Below the pieces are notes generated by a model that worked only from the letters and a program-made list of their open reading frames with translations, made no database searches and had not been told where the DNA came from. From assembly GCA_964350265.1 (NCBI GenBank), contig CAYGJZ010000003.1, positions 38,930 through 102,929 of the forward strand: a DNA stretch of 64,000 nucleotides, in the 5' to 3' direction. Of this stretch, positions 52,303-60,088 are shown piece after piece (position 1 is the stretch's first letter; each line of letters begins with the position of its first letter). A program made the translations under genes and the position numbers. This stretch comes from BQJD01 sp964350265. GTDB lineage: Bacteria > Pseudomonadota > Gammaproteobacteria > Arenicellales > CAJQKF01.

Positions 52303-52823
52303 CCGGTTACCAGGTGCAGGTCGACAGACTCCCCGAACAAACCATCTGCGTGCTGCAGGCGCGGGAGGAGGCATGCCCGGCGCTGTCATCGGCACTGGGT
52401 ACGCCGCTGCCGCGAACCCCCTTCGCCAGCGCGCGACACGGCGCGCTGGAGGTGCTGGCGCTGGCCCCGAACCGCTGGTGGCTGCTGGCGCCGATGGCCG
52501 ACGAGCAGGCGCTCGTCGAGTCCTGGCAACAGGCCGTCCGCGACCTGCCCGCCGCGGTGGCCCTGGTCTCGGACCAGTTCACCGGCTTCTCCCTGCATGG
52601 CGCGGACTGCCGCCGGGTACTGCGCCAGGCAGTTCACCTGGACCTCGACCGGCTTGGCGACGGGCAACAGGCGCGTTGCGCCTTTGCCCGCACCAGCGCG
52701 GTGCTGCGCGTGATGGCCTTCGACCAGCACTACCAGCTCTACGTGGACGCGGCCTTGACCGACTACGTGGAACGCTACCTGCATGCCGCCGCCGGCCGCC
52801 CGATGACATCGAACCCTGCCTGA
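52299..52823 (+). CDS. soxG: sarcosine oxidase gamma-like / N-methylglutamate dehydrogenase subunit D
   Basis: The 174-residue gamma subunit is recognisable by GALEVLALAPNRWWLLAP, DQFTGFSLHGADCRRVL and CAFARTSAVLRV; the fold is GcvT-like. It completes the B-D-A-G order, starting by ATGA overlap with soxA. It is structural, helping to hold the alpha-beta interface. The next gene (nudC) is 74 bases away. Confidence 0.88.
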   Translation: MTGYQVQVDRLPEQTICVLQAREEACPALSSALGTPLPRTPFASARHGALEVLALAPNRWWLLAPMADEQALVESWQQAVRDLPAAVALVSDQFTGFSLHGADCRRVLRQAVHLDLDRLGDGQQARCAFARTSAVLRVMAFDQHYQLYVDAALTDYVERYLHAAAGRPMTSNPA

Positions 52824-52897
52824 CAACACTGTCGTGGACGGTACAATGGCAGGGCCGACCCGGCATCCACCATTCTCCGTCCACCACGGAACCCGTC

Positions 52898-53827
52898 ATG
52901 ACCGAAATGCCCTTTGCCGGCGGCGGACTCGACCGCGCCGACCACATCCGCGACCAGCCCGGGATCATCTCCGGCCTGCTCGCCAACCCGTCCACGCGCA
53001 TCCTGTGCTTTCGTGATCTCGACGTCGCCATGCAGCGTGAACCGGTGGACCTGGCCTGGCGTTCGGCCACGGAACTGCCGGCGACGGACGACGAGCGGCC
53101 CACGGTGCTGCTCGGTCTCGACGACAACGGCACCGGGCACTTCGCGGTGCAACTCGGCGAGGCCGACCACGAGTGGTCGAGCGCGATGTTCGAGGGATTC
53201 GTCGACGCACGCTCCGCCGGGTTGCAACTGCCCGACCAGCGCGCCGCACTGGTGGCCTTTGCCCGTTCCATGCTGTCCTGGCGTCAGCGTCATCGGTTCT
53301 GCCCGGTCTGCGGGCATCGCAACCAGGTGCGAAACGCCGGCATGCAACTGGTCTGCGGCAATCCGGACTGCGCCACGGTGCACTTTCCGCGCACCGATCC
53401 GGTGGTCATCATGCTGGTGGAGACGCCGGCAAGGGATGCCTGCCTGCTCGGTCGCAGTGCCCACTACCCGGCCGGGCTGGCCTCGGCACTGGCCGGCTTC
53501 GTCGAGCCCGGCGAGAGCATCGAGGACGCGGTGAAACGGGAAATCATGGAGGAAGCCGGCATCGTCTGCGGCGACTGCCGCTACTTCGCCAGCCAACCCT
53601 GGCCGTTTCCCTCCTCGCTGATGATCGGCTGCTTCGCCACCGCCATCACCACCGAGATCACCATCGACGAGCGGGAACTGGAATGGGCGCGCTGGTTCAG
53701 CCGCGCCGAGGTGGCCGGGCTGTTCGAGGGACGGGTACCCGGGTTGTCGGCACCGCAGCCGGTGGCCATTGCCCACCACCTGCTGCGGCACTGGATGGCG
53801 CATCCCGCCGACGCGGGCGCGCGCTAG
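52898..53827 (+). CDS. nudC: NAD(H) pyrophosphatase / RNA deNADding enzyme NudC
   Basis: The 309-residue Nudix hydrolase has an N-terminal domain, a zinc ribbon (FCPVCGHRN and CGNPDC, about residues 130-155) and a complete Nudix box GFVEPGESIEDAVKREIMEE (about 195-216). A C-terminal SQPWPFPSSLMIG specific to NudC (SQPWPFPxS) follows. It hydrolyses NADH to NMNH and AMP and removes NAD caps. It is housekeeping and not obviously tied to the amine pathway, though co-oriented with soxBDAG. Its stop overlaps the convergent Rieske ferredoxin gene end by four bases. Confidence 0.95.
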   Translation: MTEMPFAGGGLDRADHIRDQPGIISGLLANPSTRILCFRDLDVAMQREPVDLAWRSATELPATDDERPTVLLGLDDNGTGHFAVQLGEADHEWSSAMFEGFVDARSAGLQLPDQRAALVAFARSMLSWRQRHRFCPVCGHRNQVRNAGMQLVCGNPDCATVHFPRTDPVVIMLVETPARDACLLGRSAHYPAGLASALAGFVEPGESIEDAVKREIMEEAGIVCGDCRYFASQPWPFPSSLMIGCFATAITTEITIDERELEWARWFSRAEVAGLFEGRVPGLSAPQPVAIAHHLLRHWMAHPADAGAR

Positions 53828-54132
53828 ATCTCGACGTAGACCTCGCCGTCCTCGACCTTGGCCGGGTAGGTGGCCAGGTTCTGGCACACCGGCGGGGTCA
53901 AGGCCTTGCCGGTGCGGATGTCGAACTGTCCGCCGTGCAACGGGCACTCGATGACCGCGTCGATGACGAAGCCGTCGGCCAGATCCTGGATCTCGTGGGT
54001 GCAGACACCGTCGGTGGCGAATACCCCTTCATCGATGCGGTACAGGGCATAGCGATTGCCGCCATGCTCGAAGCCGATCACGTCCTCGATGTCGATATCC
54101 TCGAAGCTGCAGACCCTGACCCATTCACTCAT
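53824..54132 (-). CDS. Rieske [2Fe-2S] ferredoxin (MocE-like)
   Basis: The 102-residue soluble Rieske ferredoxin has cluster ligands in CTHEIQDLADG (Cys-x-His) and CPLHGGQFDIRTG (Cys-x2-His), about residues 44-70. The ATG at 54132 has GGAG upstream. It lies downstream of the GlnT/GmaS-like gene on the same strand and converges with nudC. No ferredoxin reductase gene adjoins. It could serve the Rieske oxygenase at 21206, whose operon has no electron donor, or an enzyme elsewhere in the genome. Confidence 0.92.
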   Translation of the reverse strand: MSEWVRVCSFEDIDIEDVIGFEHGGNRYALYRIDEGVFATDGVCTHEIQDLADGFVIDAVIECPLHGGQFDIRTGKALTPPVCQNLATYPAKVEDGEVYVEI

Positions 54133-54203
54133 TGGCTGTGTCTCCGGTTTCGCTGTCCCGTGATGTTGTCGCTGCCGGCTGCACCAGGCAGCGCGAACGT
54201 TGT

Positions 54204-55505
54204 TCAGCAGTCGATGGCATTGGCGCGCTCCCACTCGCTCAGGTGCGCGGTATAGGCATGCCACTCACCCATCTTCAGTTTCAGGAATGCATCCACCAGC
54301 TCGTCGCCGAGGCCCGCGCGCAGCACCTGGCTGCCTTCCAGCAGGCGCAGTGCATCGAGCAGGGTCTGCGGCAATCGCTTCACCGACGTCACCGTGTGCC
54401 CCTGCTCGTACATGTTGATGTCCAGCGGCTCGCCCGGGTCACGATCGTGCTCGATGCCGTCCAGGCCCGCCGCCAGTACCGCTGCCTGCATCAGGTAGGG
54501 GTTGGCCGAGCCGTCCATCAGCCGCAGCTCGAAGCGACCGGCATCCGGCACGCGGATCATGTGGGTACGGTTGTTGCCGGCATAGGTTACCGCGTTGGGC
54601 GACCAGCTCGCGCCAGACAGCGTGCGCGGCGAATTGATGCGCTTGTAGCTGTTCACGGTGGGATTGAAGATCGCGCAAAGCTCCTCGGCGCTGTGCATGA
54701 CGCCGCCGAGGAACTGGTAGGCCAGCTTCGACAGGCCGAGCTTGTCGCTGCCGTCGAGGAAGACGTTGTCGTCGCCCTTCCACAGCGAGACGTGGGAATG
54801 GCAGCCGTTGCCGGTGAGGTTGGCGAAGGGCTTGGGCATGAAGGTGGCGCGAATGCCGTGCCGCTCGGCCAGTGTCTTGACCATGTACTTGAAGAAGGCA
54901 TGGCGATCGGCGGTGCGCAGCACGTCGTCGTAGTCCCAGTTCATCTCGAACTGGCCGTTGGCATCCTCGTGATCGTTCTGGTACGGCCCCCAGCCCAGTT
55001 CCAGCATGGCGTCGCAGATGTCGCGGATCACCGGGTAGCGGCGCATCAGCGCCTGCTGGTCGTAGCAGGGCTTGACCTGGGTGTCCGCCGGGTCGGAGAT
55101 GGCGCTGCCGTCCGGGGAGACCAGGAAGTACTCGCACTCGACACCCGTCTTCATGCTGAGCCCGAGCTTGGCGGCGCGCGCCATCTGCCGCTTCAGGGCC
55201 ACGCGCGGCGAGGCCTCGACCTCGGCGCCGTCCATCCACAGGTCCGCCGCCAGCCAACCGATCTGCGGGTCCCAGGGCAGTTGCACCAGCGACTCGGGAT
55301 CGGGGATCGCGAACATGTCCGGATGCGCCGGGGTCATGTCCAGCCAGGTGGCAAAGCCGGCGAAGCCGGCGCCGTTGGCCTGCATCTCGCCGATGGCGCG
55401 GGCCGGCACCAGCTTGGCGCGCAGTGCGCCGAACAGGTCGACGAAACTGATCAGGAAATACTGGATGCCGCGTTGCTTGGCGACGTCGGCGAGATCGATG
55501 GTCAT
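54204..55505 (-). CDS. gmaS: glutamine synthetase family protein, GlnT/GmaS type (probable gamma-glutamylmethylamide synthetase)
   Basis: The 433-residue enzyme is of the glutamine-synthetase superfamily, GlnT branch. Catalytic segments are ECEYFLVSPDG (metal Glu), NDHEDANGQFEMNW, NGCHSHVSLWKG (His for glutamate) and RTHMIRVPDAGRFELRL. In N-methylglutamate pathways the GmaS member ligates methylamine to glutamate with ATP. It lies last of the mgsA-mgsB-mgsC-gmaS run, 53 bases after mgsC. GmaS rather than ordinary ammonia-using GlnT is inferred from mgs and mgd genes on both sides. Sequence alone would allow either. Confidence 0.85.
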   Translation of the reverse strand: MTIDLADVAKQRGIQYFLISFVDLFGALRAKLVPARAIGEMQANGAGFAGFATWLDMTPAHPDMFAIPDPESLVQLPWDPQIGWLAADLWMDGAEVEASPRVALKRQMARAAKLGLSMKTGVECEYFLVSPDGSAISDPADTQVKPCYDQQALMRRYPVIRDICDAMLELGWGPYQNDHEDANGQFEMNWDYDDVLRTADRHAFFKYMVKTLAERHGIRATFMPKPFANLTGNGCHSHVSLWKGDDNVFLDGSDKLGLSKLAYQFLGGVMHSAEELCAIFNPTVNSYKRINSPRTLSGASWSPNAVTYAGNNRTHMIRVPDAGRFELRLMDGSANPYLMQAAVLAAGLDGIEHDRDPGEPLDINMYEQGHTVTSVKRLPQTLLDALRLLEGSQVLRAGLGDELVDAFLKLKMGEWHAYTAHLSEWERANAIDC

Positions 55506-55558
55506 GTGTTTTCTCCTCCGCGGGACCGCTGGTCCCGTTCACTTCTCGTTGGGTCGAT

Positions 55559-56872
55559 TCAGGTGCCGGGTATCCACTCCGTGCCGGCCAGCGGCACGCG
55601 CGCCATGGCCGCGGCCTCCACGGTCAAGGCCACCAGGTCCTCGGGCTCGAGGTTGTGGACATGGCTCTTGCCGCAGGCGCGGGCAATGGTCTGCAGTTCC
55701 AGCACCAGCGTGGTCAGGTAGTTCTTCATCCGCCTGGCACCGACCTCGGGCGCGAGACGCGCCTCGAGTTCGGCCTTCTGCGTGGCGATACCGACCGGAC
55801 AGTTCCCCGTGTGGCAGTGATGGCAGCAGCCCGGTTCGGTGCCGAGCTTTTCATAGTCTTCCAGGTACACCGGCTTGTTGCAGCCCAGCGCCACCATCGC
55901 GGCGCTGCCGATGGATACCGCGTCGGCGCCCAGCGCCAGTGCCTTGGCCACGTCGGCGCCGCTGCGGATGCCACCGGAGACGATCAGCTGCACCTTGCGG
56001 TGCATGCCCATCTCCTGCAGTGCCTCCACCGCCAGCCGCACCGCCGGCAGCGTCGGAATGCCGACGTGCTCGATGAACACGTCCTGGGTCGCCGCGGTCC
56101 CGCCCTGCATGCCGTCCACCACCACCACGTCGGCGCCGGCCTTGACCGCCAGTTGCACGTCGTAGCGGGTACGGGTGGCACCGACCTTGACGTAGATCGG
56201 CACCCGCCAGTCGGTGATCTCGCGCAGTTCCTGGATCTTGATCTCGAGATCGTCCGGACCGGTCCAGTCCGGGTGACGACAGGCGCTGCGCTGGTCGATG
56301 CCTTCCGGCAGGGTGCGCATGCCGGCGACCCGCTCGGTGATCTTCTGGCCAAGCAGCATGCCGCCACCACCGGGCTTGGCGCCCTGCCCCACCACCACTT
56401 CCAGGGCATCGGCCTTGCGCAGGTCGTCGGGATTGAGCCCGTAGCGCGAGGGCAGCACCTGGTAGACCAGCTTGCTCGAGCTTCGCCGCTCCTCCTGGGT
56501 CATGCCGCCGTCGCCGGTGGTGGTGCTGGTGCCCATGGCGGTGGCCGCGCGACCGAGCGCCTCCTTGGCATGGGCGCCGAGGGCGCCGAAGCTCATGCCC
56601 GCGATGGTGATCGGGATCTTCAGTTCCAGCGGCTCGCGGGCATGCCGCGTACCCAGCGTCACGCCGGTGCCGCAGGCCTCGCGATAGCCCTCCAGGGGAT
56701 AGCGCGACACCGAGGCGCCGAGGAACAGCAGGTCGTCGAAGCCCGGTACGGCACGCTTGGCGCCGAAGCCGCGAATCTCGTAGATCCCCTGCTCGGCGGC
56801 GCGGTGAATCTCCGCCAGCACCGAGTCGGGAAAGGTCGCCGAAGGCCTGGCGTCACGCCGCTCAACCGACAT
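55559..56872 (-). CDS. mgsC: FMN-binding glutamate synthase family protein (N-methylglutamate synthase subunit C)
   Basis: The 437-residue protein matches the FMN/synthase domain of glutamate synthase. It has the flavin-binding barrel with IKIQELREITDW, VVVDGMQGGTAATQ, and LIVSGGIRSGADVAKALALG. A 3Fe-4S cysteine cluster appears as PGCCHHCHTGNCPVG (about residues 345-360). In N-methylglutamate synthase this subunit would form N-methylglutamate from glutamate and methylamine released from gamma-glutamylmethylamide. The C-terminal tail is short. It is 17 bases after mgsB. Without the neighbours it would read simply as a glutamate synthase-like protein. Confidence 0.88.
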   Translation of the reverse strand: MSVERRDARPSATFPDSVLAEIHRAAEQGIYEIRGFGAKRAVPGFDDLLFLGASVSRYPLEGYREACGTGVTLGTRHAREPLELKIPITIAGMSFGALGAHAKEALGRAATAMGTSTTTGDGGMTQEERRSSSKLVYQVLPSRYGLNPDDLRKADALEVVVGQGAKPGGGGMLLGQKITERVAGMRTLPEGIDQRSACRHPDWTGPDDLEIKIQELREITDWRVPIYVKVGATRTRYDVQLAVKAGADVVVVDGMQGGTAATQDVFIEHVGIPTLPAVRLAVEALQEMGMHRKVQLIVSGGIRSGADVAKALALGADAVSIGSAAMVALGCNKPVYLEDYEKLGTEPGCCHHCHTGNCPVGIATQKAELEARLAPEVGARRMKNYLTTLVLELQTIARACGKSHVHNLEPEDLVALTVEAAAMARVPLAGTEWIPGT

Positions 56873-56889
56873 CGTTCAATACTCCCCGA

Positions 56890-57570
56890 CTAGTACTCGT
56901 CGGCATGGTCAATGTTGAAATGGTACAGCCGGCGCGCCGAGCCGTAGCGACGGAAGCCGCGCGGGTCCGCGTCGACCCCGGCTGCGGCCAGCAACCCGGC
57001 CAGTTGTTCCAGGTGCTCGTCCTCCATCGATTTCTCGACGCAGTCCGCGCCGAGACTGTCCACCGTGCCACGCACGTACAGCCTCGCCTCGTAGATGGAA
57101 TCGCCCAGGTGCGGACCGGCATTGCCACACACCACCAGCGCACCGGCCTGGGCCATGAAGGCGCTCATGTGCCCCACCGAACCACGCACCACGATGTCCA
57201 CGCCCTTCATCGATATGCCGCAGCGCGAAGAGGCGTCGCCCTCGATCACCAGCAGGCCGCCATGACCGGAGGCGCCGGCATACTGGGAGGCATTGCCGGC
57301 CACGGTGACCGTGCCGGACATGATGTTCTCGGCCACGCCGGGACCGGCATTGCCGCGCACGTGGATGCGGGCACGCTGGTTCATGCCGGCACAGTAGTAG
57401 CCGACGTGGCCGTCGACCTCCACCTGCGCATCGGCGTGCGCACCCACGGCGATGGCATGACGGCCACCGGGATTGCGCACGGAAAACCGGTGATCGGCGT
57501 CCCCGTCCAGGGCATGCAGCGCGGCATTCAGTTCGCGGACCGGAACCGCGGCCAGGTCGAACTCACGCAC
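56890..57570 (-). CDS. mgsB: GXGXG-repeat glutamate synthase-like subunit (N-methylglutamate synthase subunit B)
   Basis: The 226-residue right-handed beta-helix protein corresponds to the GltB C-terminal domain. Repeats include GNAGPGVAENIMSG, GNASQYAGASGHGGL, RGSVGHMSAFMAQAGALVV and GNAGPHLGDSIYEA. I chose the GTG at 57570, which has GGGAG nine bases upstream and overlaps the mgsA stop by eight bases. Longer upstream frames are not conserved. It links the amidotransferase and synthase subunits of the complex. It has no catalytic residues of its own. Confidence 0.87.
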   Translation of the reverse strand: MREFDLAAVPVRELNAALHALDGDADHRFSVRNPGGRHAIAVGAHADAQVEVDGHVGYYCAGMNQRARIHVRGNAGPGVAENIMSGTVTVAGNASQYAGASGHGGLLVIEGDASSRCGISMKGVDIVVRGSVGHMSAFMAQAGALVVCGNAGPHLGDSIYEARLYVRGTVDSLGADCVEKSMEDEHLEQLAGLLAAAGVDADPRGFRRYGSARRLYHFNIDHADEY

Positions 57571-58468
57571 GCGCCGTCTCCCGCTGCCAGGCATAGACCT
57601 TGCCGGGGTCGGGTTCGGCGATACGCGCATGCTCGACGCCGGGCAGGTCGGCAATGGCGGTGAACTCACTGGCCATGGCCACCCAGTCGTCGGTTTCGGC
57701 CATTACCGCGGGCTTGCAGCCCACCGGGTCGCGCAGCACCGCGAAGCCATCGCGGGTGCCGATGGCGAAGGTGTAGAAGCCGTCCAGGTCCTCGATGGCA
57801 TGGTGCAGCGCCTCGTCCAGCGAGTCGCCCTGGGCCAGGCGCCACTGCAGGTAGCCGGCGGCGACCTCGCTGTCGTTGTCGGTGCCGAAGTGGATGCCCT
57901 CGGCGCGCAGGCGCTGGCGCAGCCGGTTGTGGTTGGACAACGAGCCATTGTGCACCAGGCACACGTCCAGCCCGGTGGAAAACGGGTGCGAGGCGCGGGT
58001 GGTGACGGCGCTCTCGGTGGCCATGCGGGTATGGCCGAGGGCATGGCTGCCGCTCATGCCCGGCAGGTCGAACAGCGCCGAGACCTTGTCCGGGCGGCCG
58101 ATCTCCTTGTAGATCTCGATGGCATGGCCGGAACTGGTGACGTACAACTCGGGGAACTCCGCGCGCAGCCAGTCCAGCACCCCGGCGGTGGCATCGACGC
58201 TGAGGACCACGTGGCTGGCATGACGGCGGGCCTCGGAAGCAGGCCCGAAGGCCGCCGTGAGGGCCGCCTGCAGCGGCGCGACATCGTAGTCGGCGCCCGG
58301 CGTCATCACCGTGACCTTGAGCCGGTCAGGCCTGGCCTCGCGGTAGACGGCGAAGCCGGCACTGTCCGGCCCGCGGTCGGTCATCTGGTGCAGCATGCCC
58401 GCGATGAGCCGACCCAAACCGGGTTCAAGCTCGGGATTCTTCATGAACAGTCCGACGATTCCGCACAT
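57563..58468 (-). CDS. mgsA: class II glutamine amidotransferase (N-methylglutamate synthase subunit A)
   Basis: The 301-residue protein starts MCGIVGLF, with the N-terminal nucleophile Cys2 of class II amidotransferases after removal of Met. Other motifs are MTDRGPDSAGF, GHTRMATESAVT and VHNGSLSNHN (family Asn/Gly), and GTDNDSEV. In N-methylglutamate synthase this subunit would hydrolyse gamma-glutamylmethylamide and channel methylamine. GAGG precedes the ATG at 58468. It is the first gene of the mgsABC-gmaS operon and has a clear promoter/operator upstream. Confidence 0.9.
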   Translation of the reverse strand: MCGIVGLFMKNPELEPGLGRLIAGMLHQMTDRGPDSAGFAVYREARPDRLKVTVMTPGADYDVAPLQAALTAAFGPASEARRHASHVVLSVDATAGVLDWLRAEFPELYVTSSGHAIEIYKEIGRPDKVSALFDLPGMSGSHALGHTRMATESAVTTRASHPFSTGLDVCLVHNGSLSNHNRLRQRLRAEGIHFGTDNDSEVAAGYLQWRLAQGDSLDEALHHAIEDLDGFYTFAIGTRDGFAVLRDPVGCKPAVMAETDDWVAMASEFTAIADLPGVEHARIAEPDPGKVYAWQRETARA

Positions 58469-58517
58469 GGTGACCTCGCTGTCTGGTCGTGGGCGCCGGC
58501 TGGCGCAACGGGTACAG

Positions 58518-58546
58518 AAGCTAATCGCGTGACGGAAAAATGTCAA
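58518..58546 (-). promoter_or_regulatory. promoter of the mgsABC-gmaS operon
   Basis: On the minus strand a perfect -35 TTGACA (complement of 58541-58546) is followed after exactly 17 bases by TAGCTT (complement of 58518-58523), a weak -10. It lies in the 142-base gap between mgsA and the XRE-cupin gene, whose stop is at 58611. The -35 box is overlapped by one half of an inverted repeat. Confidence 0.6.
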
Positions 58547-58575
58547 CTGCCAGGAATAATTTTTTACTGGCAGTT
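58545..58575. promoter_or_regulatory. inverted repeat operator AACTGCCAG-N13-CTGGCAGTT
   Basis: A perfect 9-bp inverted repeat (58545-58553 and 58567-58575) separated by an AT-rich 13-base spacer. The inner half overlaps the -35 of the mgs promoter, so bound protein could block or recruit polymerase. The XRE-cupin protein encoded at 58611-59303 is the obvious candidate to bind. Confidence 0.65.
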
Positions 58576-58610
58576 AAGAGCCCCCGGACACCGATCGAAG
58601 TGCCGGACGG

Positions 58611-59303
58611 TCAGTCCTTGGCCGAGGCGATGATGATGGAGAGGAAGCGGGCGGGCACCTGGAACAGCTCCTCGGGCCCGTGCACCGAACGCGCGTCGAA
58701 GAACAGCGAGTCGCCGACGTTAAGCCAGTACACCTCGTTGCCGTGCCGATAGGACAGCTGGCCCTCGAGCACGTGGATGAACTCCACGCCGTCGTGCTGG
58801 AACAGCGGAAACACCTCGCTACGGTCCTCGATGGTGATCTGGTAGGGCTCGACGTTGAGCGACTTGTCCAGCACGTGGCCGAGCAGCCGGTACTGGTGTC
58901 CGGCGCGGGTGCCGCGGCGTTCGATCACCAGCCCTTCCCCGGCGCGCACCAGGGAAGCCCCGCGCTGTTCCTCGAAACGGCGGAACAGCGAGGTCACCGG
59001 CACGTTCAGGGAACGCGCCAGGCCACGCAGGGTGCCCAGCGAAGGCGAGGTCAGGCCGTTCTCGATCTTCGACAGCATGCCGCCGGACATGCCGGCCTGC
59101 TTGGCCAGCTCCTGCACGGTCATGCCGAGCTGGGTGCGGTAGGAACGCACCTGCTGGCCAATGGCGATCTCCAGCGCATTGTCCAGCGACTCGACGCCGC
59201 CCTCGCTGGTGGCCTGCACTTCGGCCCTGGCACTGGCGAGGGAATGCGCGGAGGCGCCGGAACGGCTGGCGCGACGCGAGGTGGATGCCGGCTTCTTCGC
59301 CAT
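58611..59303 (-). CDS. XRE family transcriptional regulator with cupin domain
   Basis: The 230-residue protein has a basic, low-complexity N-terminal tail (about 40 residues). An XRE HTH follows (LGMTVQELAKQAGMSGGMLS, ENGLTSPSLGTLRGLARSL, about residues 58-110), then a cupin (DGVEFIHVLEGQLSYRHGN, LNVGDSLFFDA). Upstream of and co-directional with mgsABC, it probably controls that operon through the 58545-58575 inverted repeat. It has the same plan as the regulator at 47103, suggesting a duplicated regulator pair for the two halves of the methylamine pathway. The effector may be a methylated amine or N-methylglutamate. Confidence 0.92.
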   Translation of the reverse strand: MAKKPASTSRRASRSGASAHSLASARAEVQATSEGGVESLDNALEIAIGQQVRSYRTQLGMTVQELAKQAGMSGGMLSKIENGLTSPSLGTLRGLARSLNVPVTSLFRRFEEQRGASLVRAGEGLVIERRGTRAGHQYRLLGHVLDKSLNVEPYQITIEDRSEVFPLFQHDGVEFIHVLEGQLSYRHGNEVYWLNVGDSLFFDARSVHGPEELFQVPARFLSIIIASAKD

Positions 59304-59330
59304 CTCAGCGTGCTCCCCGGTGCGCCGTGT

Positions 59331-60008
59331 TCATGGCGCCGGCGGCCGCTGCCGCGGAGTGCGCGAGAACACCGATTCCACCATCGGCAGAAAGTCCTCC
59401 ACCGGGGCATTGGTGAAGTCCGCGCGCATGGCGTTGACGTCGTAGCGACGCACGAAGCGGTCGGCCCAGTCGTGATGCTCGTGGTCCCGCCAACGATCGG
59501 CCACGGTGGGATCGGCGCAGGACTGGTGCGGGCAGTAGCGGGCCTGGAAATGCATGTGTCGCTCCAGGGTCCACAGGTGCCTCGGGTCCACGTAGGGCGC
59601 CAGCAGCGCGGCGACGAACTCGCCGTGGGTCTCGTTGCACACGGTAAAGCCCAGGTCGTGGAACAGCGCCACCACCACGGTCTCCTCGTCCTCGCCGGCC
59701 TCGGCGGCCATGGTGGCCGATTGCAGGCAGTGCTCGTAGTTGTTGACCTGGTAGCCGAAGGACGGGCAGTGCCGCTGGGCCAGCAACATGTCCAGCGCCT
59801 GCCGCGGTCGCTGGGCGGGCATGTAGACCGCGCGCTGGGCATCGAGCATTTCCCAGTCGCGCGCGTCCATCAACGCGATGGAGCCGGTTTCCACGTAGCG
59901 AAAGCCGTCGTCTGCCAACGCCGATCGTTCACCGAATCCGCGCGCGTGGCCGCTGCGCTCGGTCACGGTCTGCCTGCCTGGGGCTGGGTCGGGCTTGGCC
60001 TGCTGCAT
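59331..60008 (-). CDS. HD-domain metalloprotein, PhnZ-like
   Basis: The 225-residue HD-superfamily protein has candidate diiron ligands in the order His93 (NNYEHCLQSA), His117-Asp118 (ALFHDLG), His128, His151 and Asp190 (FVRRYD). The Glu-His of YEHCLQSA with HDLG further on resembles PhnZ-type mixed-valent diiron oxygenases, which cleave 2-amino-1-hydroxyethylphosphonate, more than phosphohydrolase HD proteins. The ATG at 60008 has only a weak ribosome binding site, so the N terminus may be shorter. It lies 27 bases upstream of the XRE-cupin gene on the same strand. No partner Fe/2-oxoglutarate oxygenase (PhnY or TmpA) gene is in the window. The function is unknown, and an ordinary HD phosphohydrolase is possible. 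Confidence 0.75.
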   Translation of the reverse strand: MQQAKPDPAPGRQTVTERSGHARGFGERSALADDGFRYVETGSIALMDARDWEMLDAQRAVYMPAQRPRQALDMLLAQRHCPSFGYQVNNYEHCLQSATMAAEAGEDEETVVVALFHDLGFTVCNETHGEFVAALLAPYVDPRHLWTLERHMHFQARYCPHQSCADPTVADRWRDHEHHDWADRFVRRYDVNAMRADFTNAPVEDFLPMVESVFSRTPRQRPPAP

Positions 60009-60088
60009 GAAAGGATCGAAGGGTGGTTGGCCGGCAAGCCTGCCGGCGTGTTGCTTTCTACCTTAGCACAACCCGTGCCGCGCGCCAT

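Noticed and set aside
47849..52823. Creatine/sarcosine catabolism linking the creatinase-like gene to soxBDAG
   Set aside because: The two loci are about 38 kb apart, and mgsABC with a GmaS-like gene adjoin soxBDAG, favouring N-methylglutamate dehydrogenase.
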